Source: DIGJ01 sp041739345
GTDB taxonomy: Bacteria > Bacillota > Clostridia > Lachnospirales > Lachnospiraceae
Direction of reading: 5' to 3'
Length of the DNA: 64,000 nucleotides
Assembly (NCBI GenBank): GCA_041739345.1
Contig: JBGSNZ010000002.1
Location: forward strand, 124,001 to 188,000
Shown here: piece by piece, positions 42,667 to 51,953 of the stretch
How positions within the stretch are numbered: the stretch's first letter is position 1
How the letters are laid out: every line of letters begins with the position of its first letter
Notes under the pieces: generated by a model
Seen by the model: the letters and a program-made list of their open reading frames with translations, nothing else
Told to the model about the DNA's origin: nothing
The model's database searches: none
Program-made: the position numbers and the translations under genes

Positions 42667-42686
42667 CAGTTAATTCCTGTTTTTTA

Positions 42687-43103
42687 TTACCATTGTTTCG
42701 AAATATTTTTTAGTGCTTTTTCTGCACTACATTGTGTAGACGGCTCGAGAGAAATATCACCCAAAGCGACGATACCTACTAGACAATCGTTTTCAACAAT
42801 CGGTAGTCTACGAATTTGTTTTTCGCTCATAATCTTCGCAGCATCGCTAACATCCATATCAGGTCTTCCTAAAACACAATCAGTTGACATAATAGAACTA
42901 ACTTTTTCCATCTTTGTGTCCTGGCCACTGGCTACAGATTTTAATGTGATATCCCTGTCTGTAACAATTCCAACTACAGAATTCTGTCTGCATACTGGAA
43001 TAGAACCAACATCATTTTGTTTCATTAATTGAGCTGCTTTTTCAACGGAATCATCCGAACAAACGCATGCAACATTTGTTGACATAATATCTTTTACTAT
43101 CAT
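42687..43103 (-). CDS. Twin CBS-domain protein
   Basis: 138 residues, two CBS domains in tandem (about 1-60 and 70-135): VKDIMSTNVACVCSDDSVEK, GSIPVCRQNSVVGIVTDRDI, then the second copy with RRLPIVENDCLVGIVALGDI. Such modules bind adenine nucleotides and regulate partner proteins. Closest in plan to B. subtilis YhcV-type proteins. ATG 43103 is chosen: AGGAGGTG is 6 bases before it, and the GTG at 43112 is part of that site. Confidence 0.92.
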   Translation of the reverse strand: MIVKDIMSTNVACVCSDDSVEKAAQLMKQNDVGSIPVCRQNSVVGIVTDRDITLKSVASGQDTKMEKVSSIMSTDCVLGRPDMDVSDAAKIMSEKQIRRLPIVENDCLVGIVALGDISLEPSTQCSAEKALKNISKQW

Positions 43104-43307
43104 AGAAATCACCTCCTTTCATAGATTGCCCAACAAATAGTAAAATATTTAGAATTTTAAAAAATTCTTACTTTGGAAAATAATAAAAATATAAAAAGGA
43201 AAATATTTCTAATTGTTATTCGTAAATGCCGCACAATAAATATTTCTTGGAATAAACTGAATACAGAAAAGGATTTCATATCCATCAAGGAGGTTTATGT
43301 ATTTTAT

Positions 43308-45125
43308 ATGGACAATATTAATTATGGCAATGAAGCCAATCCGATTATCGGGATCCCATATGAAAATATAAACTGGGAAGACATACCGGGGCAGCCGTTT
43401 GGTATGGCCTCTCAGTTTAATCTATTTGTATTAGGGGATGCCAATAATATTGTCGATGTGGAAGGTGCTATGGCAGTGGGCGGTAGCTTTTATAGCACAA
43501 GAAGTTTAAGCATCGGCTTTGAACGAAAAAAAGGTCAGGTACCGATTGAATTATCACCTGATTTAGCAAGATATTTAGTTGGAAATATTGTTTCAATGCA
43601 AGGCCCTTTGGTAGTAATTGGGCATGCGGTTTCGGGTGGGAGTTTCCGAGCAGCTCCTGGAAGCACTTATTATATCGGAAAAGATAATTCCACGAACCAA
43701 CCTGAAGAACTAAACTATTTATACCATGCAAATGGAGGAAGTCCTTATTGGGCTCCAAGTGATAAAGGTAACTATTATATTATCCCAAGCTATGATGTTC
43801 CCCGTATCATTCCAGCTTCGAGAATATCCGCAAATCTTTCCAACTTTTTTCAAAATGCAAGAAGAAGCATTGGAACGTTTCAAAATTGTATTAAAGGACT
43901 TGATGCAAATGGAACCGTTACCAGTAATTCCTATGAATGGGTTTTAACTGGAACGAATCCAATACAAAATATTTTTACACTAGATGTAAGGCCAAATGGT
44001 CTGTTAAATAAAGGTATTCGATTTAATATACCAGAGGGCAGTGTGGCTATTGTAAGATTACGAACTGGTCCAAATGCTCATTTACAGTACGGCTTATACG
44101 GAGAGGAACGTCTTGCAAATCATATTCTCTATGAATTTGAAGATGCAACTAACATTTACATGGAAAAATCTGCGGATATATGGGGAAGCATATTAGCACC
44201 TCAAGCTATGTTTCATGGGCATCCTACCGGCGGCCGTGTGAGTGGAAATGCTGTACTAGGAGGATTTGCAGTAAATGCAAACAGTGGATTTGAATTTCAT
44301 TTATATCCATTCGTTGGGGGAGTTAGTTGTATGGAGAGTATGCCTGTACAAGTGGAACCAATCGTTCCACTTCCAATAGAAACTCCAATACCTGTTAGTA
44401 CACCATTACCAGTAAATCAGACCAGTCCAGAAGTAGCACCTTGTCCAGTAGTGCCACCATGTCCTACATGCCCAGAAGCAGTAATATGCCCAGTAGTGCC
44501 ACCATGCCCTACATGCCCAGAAGCAGTAACATGTCCAGTCATAGCACCTTGTCCAGTAGTGCCACCTTGTCCAATTTGTCCTACTTGTCCTATTTGCCCG
44601 GAGGAAAGACCATGTCCTACTTGTCCGGAAGTAGCACCAATTGTTTGCCCTTCTTGTCCAGACTGTCCAGAGCAAAGACCTTGTCCGGTTTGTCCAGAAT
44701 GTCCAGAACAACAAATATGTCCTACGTGCCCAACTTGCCCCGTATGTCCAGAGCAGAAAATAATTTATGAGAAGGAAACGGAGTATGTGGCAGTTCCATT
44801 TCCTGTCCCAATAACAACAGAACCAAAAGCCCCAGTTTGTGAAGAATGCTTCATCAAGCCTGGTTTTATAGCAGGCAGTGTCTTTGCCTGTGATTGCTGT
44901 AGAAATCATGAGTGGGATATTATGCTTTATCAAATGGAAGATGGTAAAAGAAGACTTATTTACTGTATCACGATAAGCCATTTGGGATGTTTTAAATTTG
45001 AAGTAGATTATGATTGTTCTTATATACTAAAAATATGTCCAGCAAGAAGAAATTGTTGCTCACCTGTTTGTAAACCAAAAGTTGCATTTCAAAATATTGG
45101 AGTAGCTAATTTTATGATTGAATAA
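43308..45125 (+). CDS. Choice-of-anchor A domain protein with Cys-Pro repeats
   Basis: About 605 residues, no signal peptide and no anchor. Residues about 25-320 form a choice-of-anchor A (collagen-binding-like beta) domain (FNLFVLGDANNIVDVEGAMA, VGGSF, and SADIWGSILAPQA). Residues about 345-490 are a Cys/Pro tract of CPxCP, CPVVPPCPTCPEA and CPEQ units. The last 90 residues form another Cys-rich beta domain (GFIAGSVFACDCCRNHEWDI). With so many cysteines and no export signal, a cross-linked spore coat or exosporium protein is the best guess (inference). Start ATG 43308 is 13 bases after AAGGAGG, a long spacing; the upstream in-frame part is unlikely to be coding. Confidence 0.75.
   Translation: MDNINYGNEANPIIGIPYENINWEDIPGQPFGMASQFNLFVLGDANNIVDVEGAMAVGGSFYSTRSLSIGFERKKGQVPIELSPDLARYLVGNIVSMQGPLVVIGHAVSGGSFRAAPGSTYYIGKDNSTNQPEELNYLYHANGGSPYWAPSDKGNYYIIPSYDVPRIIPASRISANLSNFFQNARRSIGTFQNCIKGLDANGTVTSNSYEWVLTGTNPIQNIFTLDVRPNGLLNKGIRFNIPEGSVAIVRLRTGPNAHLQYGLYGEERLANHILYEFEDATNIYMEKSADIWGSILAPQAMFHGHPTGGRVSGNAVLGGFAVNANSGFEFHLYPFVGGVSCMESMPVQVEPIVPLPIETPIPVSTPLPVNQTSPEVAPCPVVPPCPTCPEAVICPVVPPCPTCPEAVTCPVIAPCPVVPPCPICPTCPICPEERPCPTCPEVAPIVCPSCPDCPEQRPCPVCPECPEQQICPTCPTCPVCPEQKIIYEKETEYVAVPFPVPITTEPKAPVCEECFIKPGFIAGSVFACDCCRNHEWDIMLYQMEDGKRRLIYCITISHLGCFKFEVDYDCSYILKICPARRNCCSPVCKPKVAFQNIGVANFMIE
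44442..44531 (+). repeat. 45-base tandem repeat in the Cys-Pro tract
   Basis: 44442-44486 and 44487-44531 are nearly identical and encode CPVVPPCPTCPEAV plus one residue each; more diverged copies follow to about 44758. Likely to vary in number. Confidence 0.85.
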
Positions 45126-45159
45126 AATAGGAAGATAAAGTGAAATTAGTCGGTCTCTA

Positions 45160-45203
45160 AAAAACCATCAACTTTCAATAATAATTGATAGTTGATGGTT
45201 TTT
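45160..45203 (+). terminator. Terminator after the Cys-Pro-repeat gene
   Basis: AAAAACCATCAACT (45160-45173) pairs with AGTTGATGGTTTTT (45190-45203); inner TCAAT/ATTGA pair. The rest of the gap to 45345 shows nothing clear. Confidence 0.85.
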
Positions 45204-45345
45204 CTACGTTCTTAACGGTAACTTAACTCCAAAGGATTAAGCTGATTTTAAATTTAAATATAGTACTGGCATTTTATGAAGCTTCATTTAGTATGATAGC
45301 TTATAAGCGAGTGATTAGATTATCGCAGAATATAATAAAAGTGAG

Positions 45346-46722
45346 ATGAAGCTAATGTATCAAAAGACGAATAGAATACAAATGAGAAATGTGTTTTATC
45401 AAGAAGTAAACGAAACAATGAGATATGTAAATCCTTCTGACATTAGTATACCAGAAGGTTATGCAATTGAGGTTTTCGCACAACAATTAGATTCACCAAA
45501 CAGCATGCTTTTTGATGAAAGCGGGAATCTGATTATCGCTGAATCAGGTTACACATCGGGTAATCCAAAAGTGTTACGATTGATTAATGGTCGTTTTGAG
45601 ATAATAGCAGAGCAATTTAATCTTCCGATAACTGGAATCAATTATTTTAATGGAATCATCTACGTATCCCATAGGGGCGTAGTCAGTACAATTAACCAAA
45701 ATAGGGAAAGGCAGAATATTATAGCCGGATTACCCAGCAATGGGGATTATTATAATAGCAGAGTAGTAATTGGTTATGATAATAAATTGTATTTTGGACA
45801 AGGGACAGCTACGAATTCTGGGGTTGTGGGCGTAGATAATGAATGGGTGGTCACATACCCATTATCATGCGATTATCCAGGTGATTACATCCTACTGAAC
45901 GGGCAAAACTTTGAAACTAATAATATTCTAACAAAAGGTGGGCCAAAGGAAACCGTCTATACTGGAGCTTTTTCTCCCTATGGTGTACCAAATGCGCTAT
46001 ATGAAGTTAGAAAAGGACTTGTAAAAGCATCGGGTAGTATATTAAGAGCAAACCTTGATGGCACAAATCTTGAACTTTACGCATGGGGTTTTCGAAATCC
46101 TTCCTATATGAAATTTGATGAGTCAAATCGTTTATTTGTATCGAATAATGGTTACGAAGTCAGAGGCAGCAGACCGATAGCAAATGCTCTTGACGAGTTC
46201 TTCCTTGTATCTCCTGGAGTGTGGCATGGATGGCCGGATTATAGTGGTGGAGAACCGGTTACTTTACCAAAATTCAGACCTGATGGCGGGGTGCAACCTG
46301 AATTTTTAATAAAACAACATCCAAATCCAGCTCCAAAGCCTTTTACAACATTTCCTTCGCATTCAGGTATTATGGGCTTTGATTTTAATTACAATGAAAC
46401 CTTTGGGCCTTATGGTGATGTGTATATTGCTGAATATGGTATTAGTAGATATATTCCAAATCAAAATATGTTACAATATATAGGTACTGGACACCGAATA
46501 TCAAAAATAGATATAAAAACGGGTGAAGTCAGTACTTTTGCAATCAATAAATCTGGTTTACCGTCATCCATAACGTCGGAAGGTGGTTTTGAAAGACCTT
46601 CCGATGTTATATTTGGTCCGGATGGAGCGATGTATATATTAGATTTAGGATCGAATATCCGTAACGATCCGAATAATATCGTGCCTAAAACAGGAGTAAT
46701 ATGGAGAATATACAAAATTTAA
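45346..46722 (+). CDS. Sugar/sorbosone dehydrogenase-like beta-propeller protein
   Basis: 458 residues without signal peptide. The repeated beta-propeller pattern is that of PQQ-dependent sugar dehydrogenase or NHL-like proteins: SPNSMLFDESGNLIIAESGY, GWPDYSGGEPV, YGDVYIAEYG, FGPDGAMYILDLGS and the closing GVIWRIYKI. Whether it binds PQQ is uncertain; the organism shows no PQQ genes here. Similar proteins occur in clostridial spore-related clusters, and the neighbours suggest the same (inference). The RBS is weak (GTGAG); ATG 45355 is an alternative start. Confidence 0.8.
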   Translation: MKLMYQKTNRIQMRNVFYQEVNETMRYVNPSDISIPEGYAIEVFAQQLDSPNSMLFDESGNLIIAESGYTSGNPKVLRLINGRFEIIAEQFNLPITGINYFNGIIYVSHRGVVSTINQNRERQNIIAGLPSNGDYYNSRVVIGYDNKLYFGQGTATNSGVVGVDNEWVVTYPLSCDYPGDYILLNGQNFETNNILTKGGPKETVYTGAFSPYGVPNALYEVRKGLVKASGSILRANLDGTNLELYAWGFRNPSYMKFDESNRLFVSNNGYEVRGSRPIANALDEFFLVSPGVWHGWPDYSGGEPVTLPKFRPDGGVQPEFLIKQHPNPAPKPFTTFPSHSGIMGFDFNYNETFGPYGDVYIAEYGISRYIPNQNMLQYIGTGHRISKIDIKTGEVSTFAINKSGLPSSITSEGGFERPSDVIFGPDGAMYILDLGSNIRNDPNNIVPKTGVIWRIYKI

Positions 46723-46786
46723 GGAATCGTTATTTGGATAGTAAGTAACCACAGAAGAACGGATTAATAATAGTATATAAATATAT

Positions 46787-46832
46787 AGGAACGGATATTG
46801 TATCAATATAGGATACTATGTCCGTTCCTTTG
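46787..46832. terminator. Terminator hairpin
   Basis: AGGAACGGA (46787-46795) pairs with TCCGTTCCT (46821-46829), with a TATC/GATA inner pair and TT after. It lies between two convergent genes. Confidence 0.8.
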
Positions 46833-46873
46833 TATTGGCATGGATAGCGACCAAAAGAGTACGTACTAGTACA

Positions 46874-47449
46874 CTATAGGGAAGGCGGATTTAAGTAGAC
46901 ATTAGCACTTAAAAGTAGCGTCTGAGTTAAACTCGTTAAAGAAGCAATGGATTCCTTAAAACCAAGTTCTAGCCAGTATTCTAATATTGCAACCATTCCT
47001 CCGGCTATAAAGTGAATCACGTATGGTTCCATGCCTGTTTGCCGATTGATATCTCCTTTTGAAAAAAGTAAATACATACGTACGGAATCTGCATATTCTA
47101 TGTATTTTTTCGTTAAAAGATAGAATAAATTATCCCGGTGCAGATACGTAAGCAGCTGTTTTTCTTTGGCCCAGTATTCATAGTATTGGGTAAATATTTC
47201 AAAAGGTTCCATAGTCTCAATATCGAATTCGCTGCGAAAGGATTCAAATAAATGATCCAAGATATAGTGCAAAACATCTTCTTTGGTTTCAAAATTCCGG
47301 TAAAAGGTCTTACGTACAAGCTGTGCTTCCTGACAAATCTGTGTGACGGTGATTTCTTGAAAAGAATGTGTTTCTAATAAGCGGATTACGGAATCCACAA
47401 TCCAATTTTGTGATTGCATGGCAATACTACTCGTTTGTTTTTTATACAT
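46874..47449 (-). CDS. TetR-family transcriptional regulator
   Basis: 191 residues. N-terminal TetR helix-turn-helix (IVDSVIRLLETHSFQEITVT, QICQEAQLVRKTFYRNFETK). The C-terminal ligand domain is unassigned. ATG 47449 is chosen since an AAAGGAG lies between it and the further upstream ATG 47491, although the spacing (about 13) is long. It is divergent from an ABC transporter operon with a 36-base palindrome between, so it most likely represses both. Confidence 0.88.
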   Translation of the reverse strand: MYKKQTSSIAMQSQNWIVDSVIRLLETHSFQEITVTQICQEAQLVRKTFYRNFETKEDVLHYILDHLFESFRSEFDIETMEPFEIFTQYYEYWAKEKQLLTYLHRDNLFYLLTKKYIEYADSVRMYLLFSKGDINRQTGMEPYVIHFIAGGMVAILEYWLELGFKESIASLTSLTQTLLLSANVYLNPPSL

Positions 47450-47522
47450 AGTGACACAAATTCTCCTTTTTGTGTAAGTTAGAAAAGACATCTTGTATTT
47501 TCTTATTCTCTAATATACTATT

Positions 47523-47558
47523 ATTTTGCATATGTCACAAGTGTGACATATGCAAAAT
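47523..47558. promoter_or_regulatory. 36-base perfect palindrome, TetR operator candidate
   Basis: Arms 47523-47539 and 47542-47558 (17 bases each) are perfect complements around AG; the core is GTCACA-AG-TGTGAC. It sits midway between the divergent TetR and transporter genes, the usual place for a shared operator. Confidence 0.75.
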
Positions 47559-47631
47559 TTCGAACCAATCATGATATTCCATAGAAAAATTTTAATATAG
47601 TATGCAAAAGAAAGTAGGAAGTGAGAACGGC

Positions 47632-48333
47632 ATGAGTTATGTAAAAATCGTAGAAGAAATCAAACGATATCATATGGGTGAAAGTACAATCGTTGCTAAT
47701 AATGGGATTAATTTTGAAATTGAACAAGGTGAATTTGCCATTATATTAGGGCCGAGCGGAGCAGGTAAGTCAACGGTTTTAAATATTCTAGGTGGTATGG
47801 ATTTACCAGATGAGGGACAAGTATTTGTAGATGGTGTTGATATTGCAAGCTTTTCCGCAAAAAAATTAATCAAATACCGACGGGAAGATGTTGGATTCGT
47901 ATTTCAGTTTTATAACCTGGTACCTAATTTGACCGCGAAAGAAAATGTAGAACTGGCAACACAGATTTCTCCAAATGCATTGGATGTCGATCAAGTATTG
48001 GACGACTTAGGACTTAGTGATCGAAAACTTAACTTTCCAGCACAACTGTCAGGTGGAGAGCAGCAGCGTGTTGCTATTGCTAGAGCATTGGCGAAAAATC
48101 CAAAATTACTGCTTTGTGATGAGCCAACGGGTGCATTGGATTACGAAACAGGAAAGCAGATATTAAAATTACTACAAGATACATGCAAAAATACAGGAAC
48201 TACAGTTATTGTTATTACACATAATACTGCGATTGCGCCAATGGCTGACCGAGTGATTCACATACACAATGCAAAGGTTCGAAATGTCGAATTCAATGAA
48301 TCCCCAATGCATGTGGAACAAATCGAATGGTAG
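47632..48333 (+). CDS. ABC transporter ATP-binding protein (MacB/LolD type)
   Basis: 233 residues: Walker A GPSGAGKST, Q-loop in VFQFYNLVPNLTA, signature LSGGEQQRVAIARALAKNP, Walker B LLLCDEPTGALD, H-loop VITHN. This is the type that pairs with FtsX-like permeases, and such a permease follows 13 bases later. The start is ATG 47632, with AGGAAGTGAG in front; the earlier ATG at 47602 has no binding site. Probably controlled by the divergent TetR protein. Confidence 0.95.
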   Translation: MSYVKIVEEIKRYHMGESTIVANNGINFEIEQGEFAIILGPSGAGKSTVLNILGGMDLPDEGQVFVDGVDIASFSAKKLIKYRREDVGFVFQFYNLVPNLTAKENVELATQISPNALDVDQVLDDLGLSDRKLNFPAQLSGGEQQRVAIARALAKNPKLLLCDEPTGALDYETGKQILKLLQDTCKNTGTTVIVITHNTAIAPMADRVIHIHNAKVRNVEFNESPMHVEQIEW

Positions 48334-48346
48334 ATTGGAGTAACGA

Positions 48347-51300
48347 ATGAGAAAGAAAAAAGCATTACGTAAGTTTATCTTTCAGGAAATACTTACTTCA
48401 AAAGCAAGATTTATTTCAATTACCTTATTGATTCTCATTGGAGTATCCTTTTTCTCTGCTTTAAATGCTTCCGGTCCGGATATGTTAAAAACAGCGGCAC
48501 TCTTTTTTGATAATCAAAATCTGATGGATATCCATGTAGTGTCAACTATGGGATTAGAAAAAGAGGACATAGAAATACTAAAAAGTCATGCAGATGTGGA
48601 ACGAATGGAAGCCGGATACAGTAAAGATGTTATAACCAAAAAGGAAAATAAACTATTAAAAATTTATTCCTATGATGATACGAACACATTAAACCAATTT
48701 GCAGTAAAGGCAGGACGCTTACCTGAAAAACCTGGCGAAATCGCATTATTGGGTAGTGATGGAATCAAGTCTTTATATCAGATGGGCGATACCGTAACGT
48801 TTATTTCTGAAAGTGAAGACTCTGATTTGTCAAAGCAGCTGAAAAGAACCAGTTACATGCTAGTTGGTTATGTAACAAGTCCAATGTATGTAAGTGAAAA
48901 GCAGCTTGGTAGTAGTTCCATTGGGAAGGGTACTCTGGATGGGTATGGCGTGATTTTTACCGATGATTTTAATCTATCGGTTTATACCGATGTCTATATG
49001 ACGTTTGAAAGCCTTAAGGGAGTTGATCCTTATAGTGATTCCTACAAAGATAAAATAAAAGAATACCAAGACGAAATAGAGGATTCCTTTGAGAATCGTG
49101 CCGTAATCCGACTAAAGGATATAAAAGCAGATGCAACCAAGGAATTAATCGATGCGAAAACAAAGGTAGCAGACGGAAAAAAAGAGTTAACGGATGGACT
49201 TAAGAAACTAAATGATGCCAATGAAAAAATACAAGATGGCAAAAAGCAGATTAAAAAAGCAGAAAGTAAGTTGGCAGATGCAAAGAAACAGCTAGTAAAA
49301 GGGCAGGTTGAATATGATACCAATAAGGCCACTTTCGAAAAAAAGATGGCGGATGCAAAATCACAATTAGATACGGCAGCAGCTAGGTTGAAAAAAGAAC
49401 AACAAACATTAACTGAACATAATGAAAAAGTGAAACAAGGAAAACTAGAGGTATCGAACGGTCTAACTCAAATTACTGAACAAGAGAAAACTCTTACGGA
49501 GCAAAAAAAGCAATTGTTAGAGCTCTTAGAAGAAACAAAGAAAGTAATATCTGTTCCAACTTCTCACATCACAAATGAGCAAAAAAGTGCCTTAATTCAG
49601 GCAGGGAGTGGCATTTCAACAGGAGATAATCAAACGCTTGGAGATTTGTGGACGTCGTATTTTAAAGGCGAAACAAGTGGAAATACCCTAGAAGAAACAC
49701 TAGAGGCTGTTATTACCCAGGTGGAAAATGGATTAAAAACGATTTCTGATACAAAAAAACAATTATCCCTACAACTGGATGAATTAAATAACAACCAGAT
49801 ACAGTTAGATAATGCGCAAAAGACCTTAACTATGGGTTCCAAGGAACTGAGTGCAAAAAAGCAAACATATGAAACAGGAAAAGCCGATGGATACACCCAA
49901 TTGTCTGTAGCAAAAAAGCAGTTAAATGAAGGTTGGTCGGAGTATAAAGAGGGCATTTCAACCCTTGAAACAGAAAAGAAAAAGCTTAACGATGCAGAGC
50001 AAAAATATAAAGATGGTTTGAACGAATATAATGATCAGAAAGTGGATGCAAACAAAGAGCTTGATGATGCCGAAGAAAAAATTGCAGACGGAGAAAAAGC
50101 ATTGAAAGAGTTAGAAACACCAGTCTACTATGCATTTTCAAGAGATGATAACGCAGGCTATACAGAATATGCAGACAATGCAAAGCGCCTCGCCTCGTTA
50201 TCTTTGGTATTTCCATTATTTTTCTTTGCCATAGCAGCTTTAGTCAGTCTAACTACGATTACACGTATGATTGAGGAACAAAGAGTACAGATTGGAACAT
50301 TAAAAGCACAGGGCTATACAAACTTTGAAATCTCACTAAAATACTATGTTTATGCACTTGGTGCAAGTATTTTGGGAACAACACTAGGATTATTATTGGG
50401 TTTTTATGGCATACCAAGAATTATTATCAATGCGTATGGTTCTATGTATGATTTTCCAAACCGGGTGTTGGTTCCGTACTTATCATCGGGAGTATTCTCT
50501 TATGTAATCGCTGTATTTTGTACTGGAGTTACAGCATGGGCTGTCTTGCGGCAGGATTTAAAGAGTTCGCCCGCTGTTTTGATGCGTCCCAAAGCACCAA
50601 AACTTGGAAAACGCATTTTGTTAGAACGACTACCTTTTATATGGAATCGACTTAATTTTATCGAGAAAGTAACTATGCGTAATTTATTCCGTTATAAACA
50701 GCGTATGCTGATGACAGTATTTGGAATCGCTGGCTGTATGGGGTTAATGATGACAGGGTTTGGACTAAATGATTCGATATCGGATATATCGGATTTACAA
50801 TATCAAGATATACTACGCTATCAGGCACTTGTGGTATTTGATGAAGATGCGACGAAAGAAGATTTAATAGAAGCAGAAGAGGGAATTGCCAATACAAGCG
50901 GAATTAAAGAGCACCTATTGGTACATGAAGAACAATTTGAAGTAAAAAAATCAGGTGTGAATACACAGCAGGTTCTCGTACTCATACCGAAAGAGATGGA
51001 AAAATTTTCACAGTTTGTAAGTCTTCGCAACCGTATCGGTAACCAATCCTATGGTATTTTAGATGAAGGAGCTGTTATTACAGAAAAACTAGCCGATTTA
51101 TTTGGAATAAAAATAGGCGATACGATTACCATAACGGATTCTGATAATCAACAGTTTAAAATACCGGTTGCCAAAATCTCAGAAAATTATGCAGGACATT
51201 ATATTTATATGTCACCACGCACCTATCAAAAATATGTTCATCAAACACATATTAACTATAACGGTGCATTGCTTCGCTATCATCAGGATAAAGCTTGGGA

Positions 51301-51799
51301 AGAAAAACTAACGAATGCTCTCAACCAGTATAGTGGCGTTCTAGCCGTTTCCTTTAATTCTTCGATGATAGAAATGTTTGAAGATTCAATGGGAAGCTTA
51401 AATATGGTAGTGGTAGTACTTATAATATGCGCCGCAGTGCTTGCCTTTGTCGTATTATATAACTTAACAAATATTAATGTATCAGAACGAATAAGGGAAC
51501 TTTCTACGATTAAAGTATTAGGATTCTACGATAACGAAGTAACGATGTATATCTATCGTGAAAATGTCATCTTATCCTTATTCGGTATTATTTTTGGAAG
51601 CTTTGTAGGTAAATTTCTTCATTATTTTGTGTTAAATACCGCTTCCATGGATAATATGATGTTTAGTTACCGTTTACATGTGCACAGCTATGTATTTGCC
51701 GGGATATTGACCTTGCTTTTCTCTTCCATGGTAATGTGGGTAATGCATAATAAATTAAAGCATGTAGATATGATTGAAGCCTTGAAATCGAATGAATAA
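48347..51799 (+). CDS. FtsX-like ABC permease with long extracytoplasmic coiled coil
   Basis: 1150 residues. First membrane helix at about 18-40; external beta domain to about 240; then a long coiled coil (about 245-590) full of D-G-K-K/L-x-D-A repeats (VADGKKELTDGLKKLNDANE, and similar near 560-590). Three helices at about 618-740, a fourth near 785, a second external domain (about 810-1015), and three final helices. FtsX domains with GTLKAQGYTNFEI and STIKVLGFYDNEV. This two-FtsX plan fits transporters that move or remove lipids and peptides outside the membrane, or drive wall hydrolases; substrate unknown. Terminator follows. Confidence 0.9.
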   Translation: MRKKKALRKFIFQEILTSKARFISITLLILIGVSFFSALNASGPDMLKTAALFFDNQNLMDIHVVSTMGLEKEDIEILKSHADVERMEAGYSKDVITKKENKLLKIYSYDDTNTLNQFAVKAGRLPEKPGEIALLGSDGIKSLYQMGDTVTFISESEDSDLSKQLKRTSYMLVGYVTSPMYVSEKQLGSSSIGKGTLDGYGVIFTDDFNLSVYTDVYMTFESLKGVDPYSDSYKDKIKEYQDEIEDSFENRAVIRLKDIKADATKELIDAKTKVADGKKELTDGLKKLNDANEKIQDGKKQIKKAESKLADAKKQLVKGQVEYDTNKATFEKKMADAKSQLDTAAARLKKEQQTLTEHNEKVKQGKLEVSNGLTQITEQEKTLTEQKKQLLELLEETKKVISVPTSHITNEQKSALIQAGSGISTGDNQTLGDLWTSYFKGETSGNTLEETLEAVITQVENGLKTISDTKKQLSLQLDELNNNQIQLDNAQKTLTMGSKELSAKKQTYETGKADGYTQLSVAKKQLNEGWSEYKEGISTLETEKKKLNDAEQKYKDGLNEYNDQKVDANKELDDAEEKIADGEKALKELETPVYYAFSRDDNAGYTEYADNAKRLASLSLVFPLFFFAIAALVSLTTITRMIEEQRVQIGTLKAQGYTNFEISLKYYVYALGASILGTTLGLLLGFYGIPRIIINAYGSMYDFPNRVLVPYLSSGVFSYVIAVFCTGVTAWAVLRQDLKSSPAVLMRPKAPKLGKRILLERLPFIWNRLNFIEKVTMRNLFRYKQRMLMTVFGIAGCMGLMMTGFGLNDSISDISDLQYQDILRYQALVVFDEDATKEDLIEAEEGIANTSGIKEHLLVHEEQFEVKKSGVNTQQVLVLIPKEMEKFSQFVSLRNRIGNQSYGILDEGAVITEKLADLFGIKIGDTITITDSDNQQFKIPVAKISENYAGHYIYMSPRTYQKYVHQTHINYNGALLRYHQDKAWEEKLTNALNQYSGVLAVSFNSSMIEMFEDSMGSLNMVVVVLIICAAVLAFVVLYNLTNINVSERIRELSTIKVLGFYDNEVTMYIYRENVILSLFGIIFGSFVGKFLHYFVLNTASMDNMMFSYRLHVHSYVFAGILTLLFSSMVMWVMHNKLKHVDMIEALKSNE

Positions 51800-51818
51800 T
51801 TGATATGGGAAATAAAAT

Positions 51819-51863
51819 AAAAATGACACAATGCTTGCAAATGAGTATTGTGTCATTTTTTTT
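51819..51863 (+). terminator. Terminator of the ABC transporter operon
   Basis: AAAAATGACACAAT (51819-51832) pairs with ATTGTGTCATTTTT (51847-51860), then more T. Confidence 0.9.
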
Positions 51864-51953
51864 ACACTCATAATGTGATTATGTTACAGATAGTGTAGTT
51901 CTTTCATGATATAATAAGCTTATCAATCTACCTATGAGGAGGTACTTACCATA

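Noticed and set aside
43261..43294. Sigma-E/K-like boxes (TGAATA, CATATCC) before the Cys-Pro-repeat gene
   Set aside because: Poor match, and the start point would fall inside the ribosome binding site.
44406..44981. Long antisense frame opposite the Cys-Pro tract
   Set aside because: It is the complement of a low-complexity repeat, rich in Trp/Thr, with no ribosome binding site.
45331..45336. TATAAT just before the propeller gene
   Set aside because: It lies only 9 bases before the ATG and has no -35 box, so it is not accepted as the promoter.
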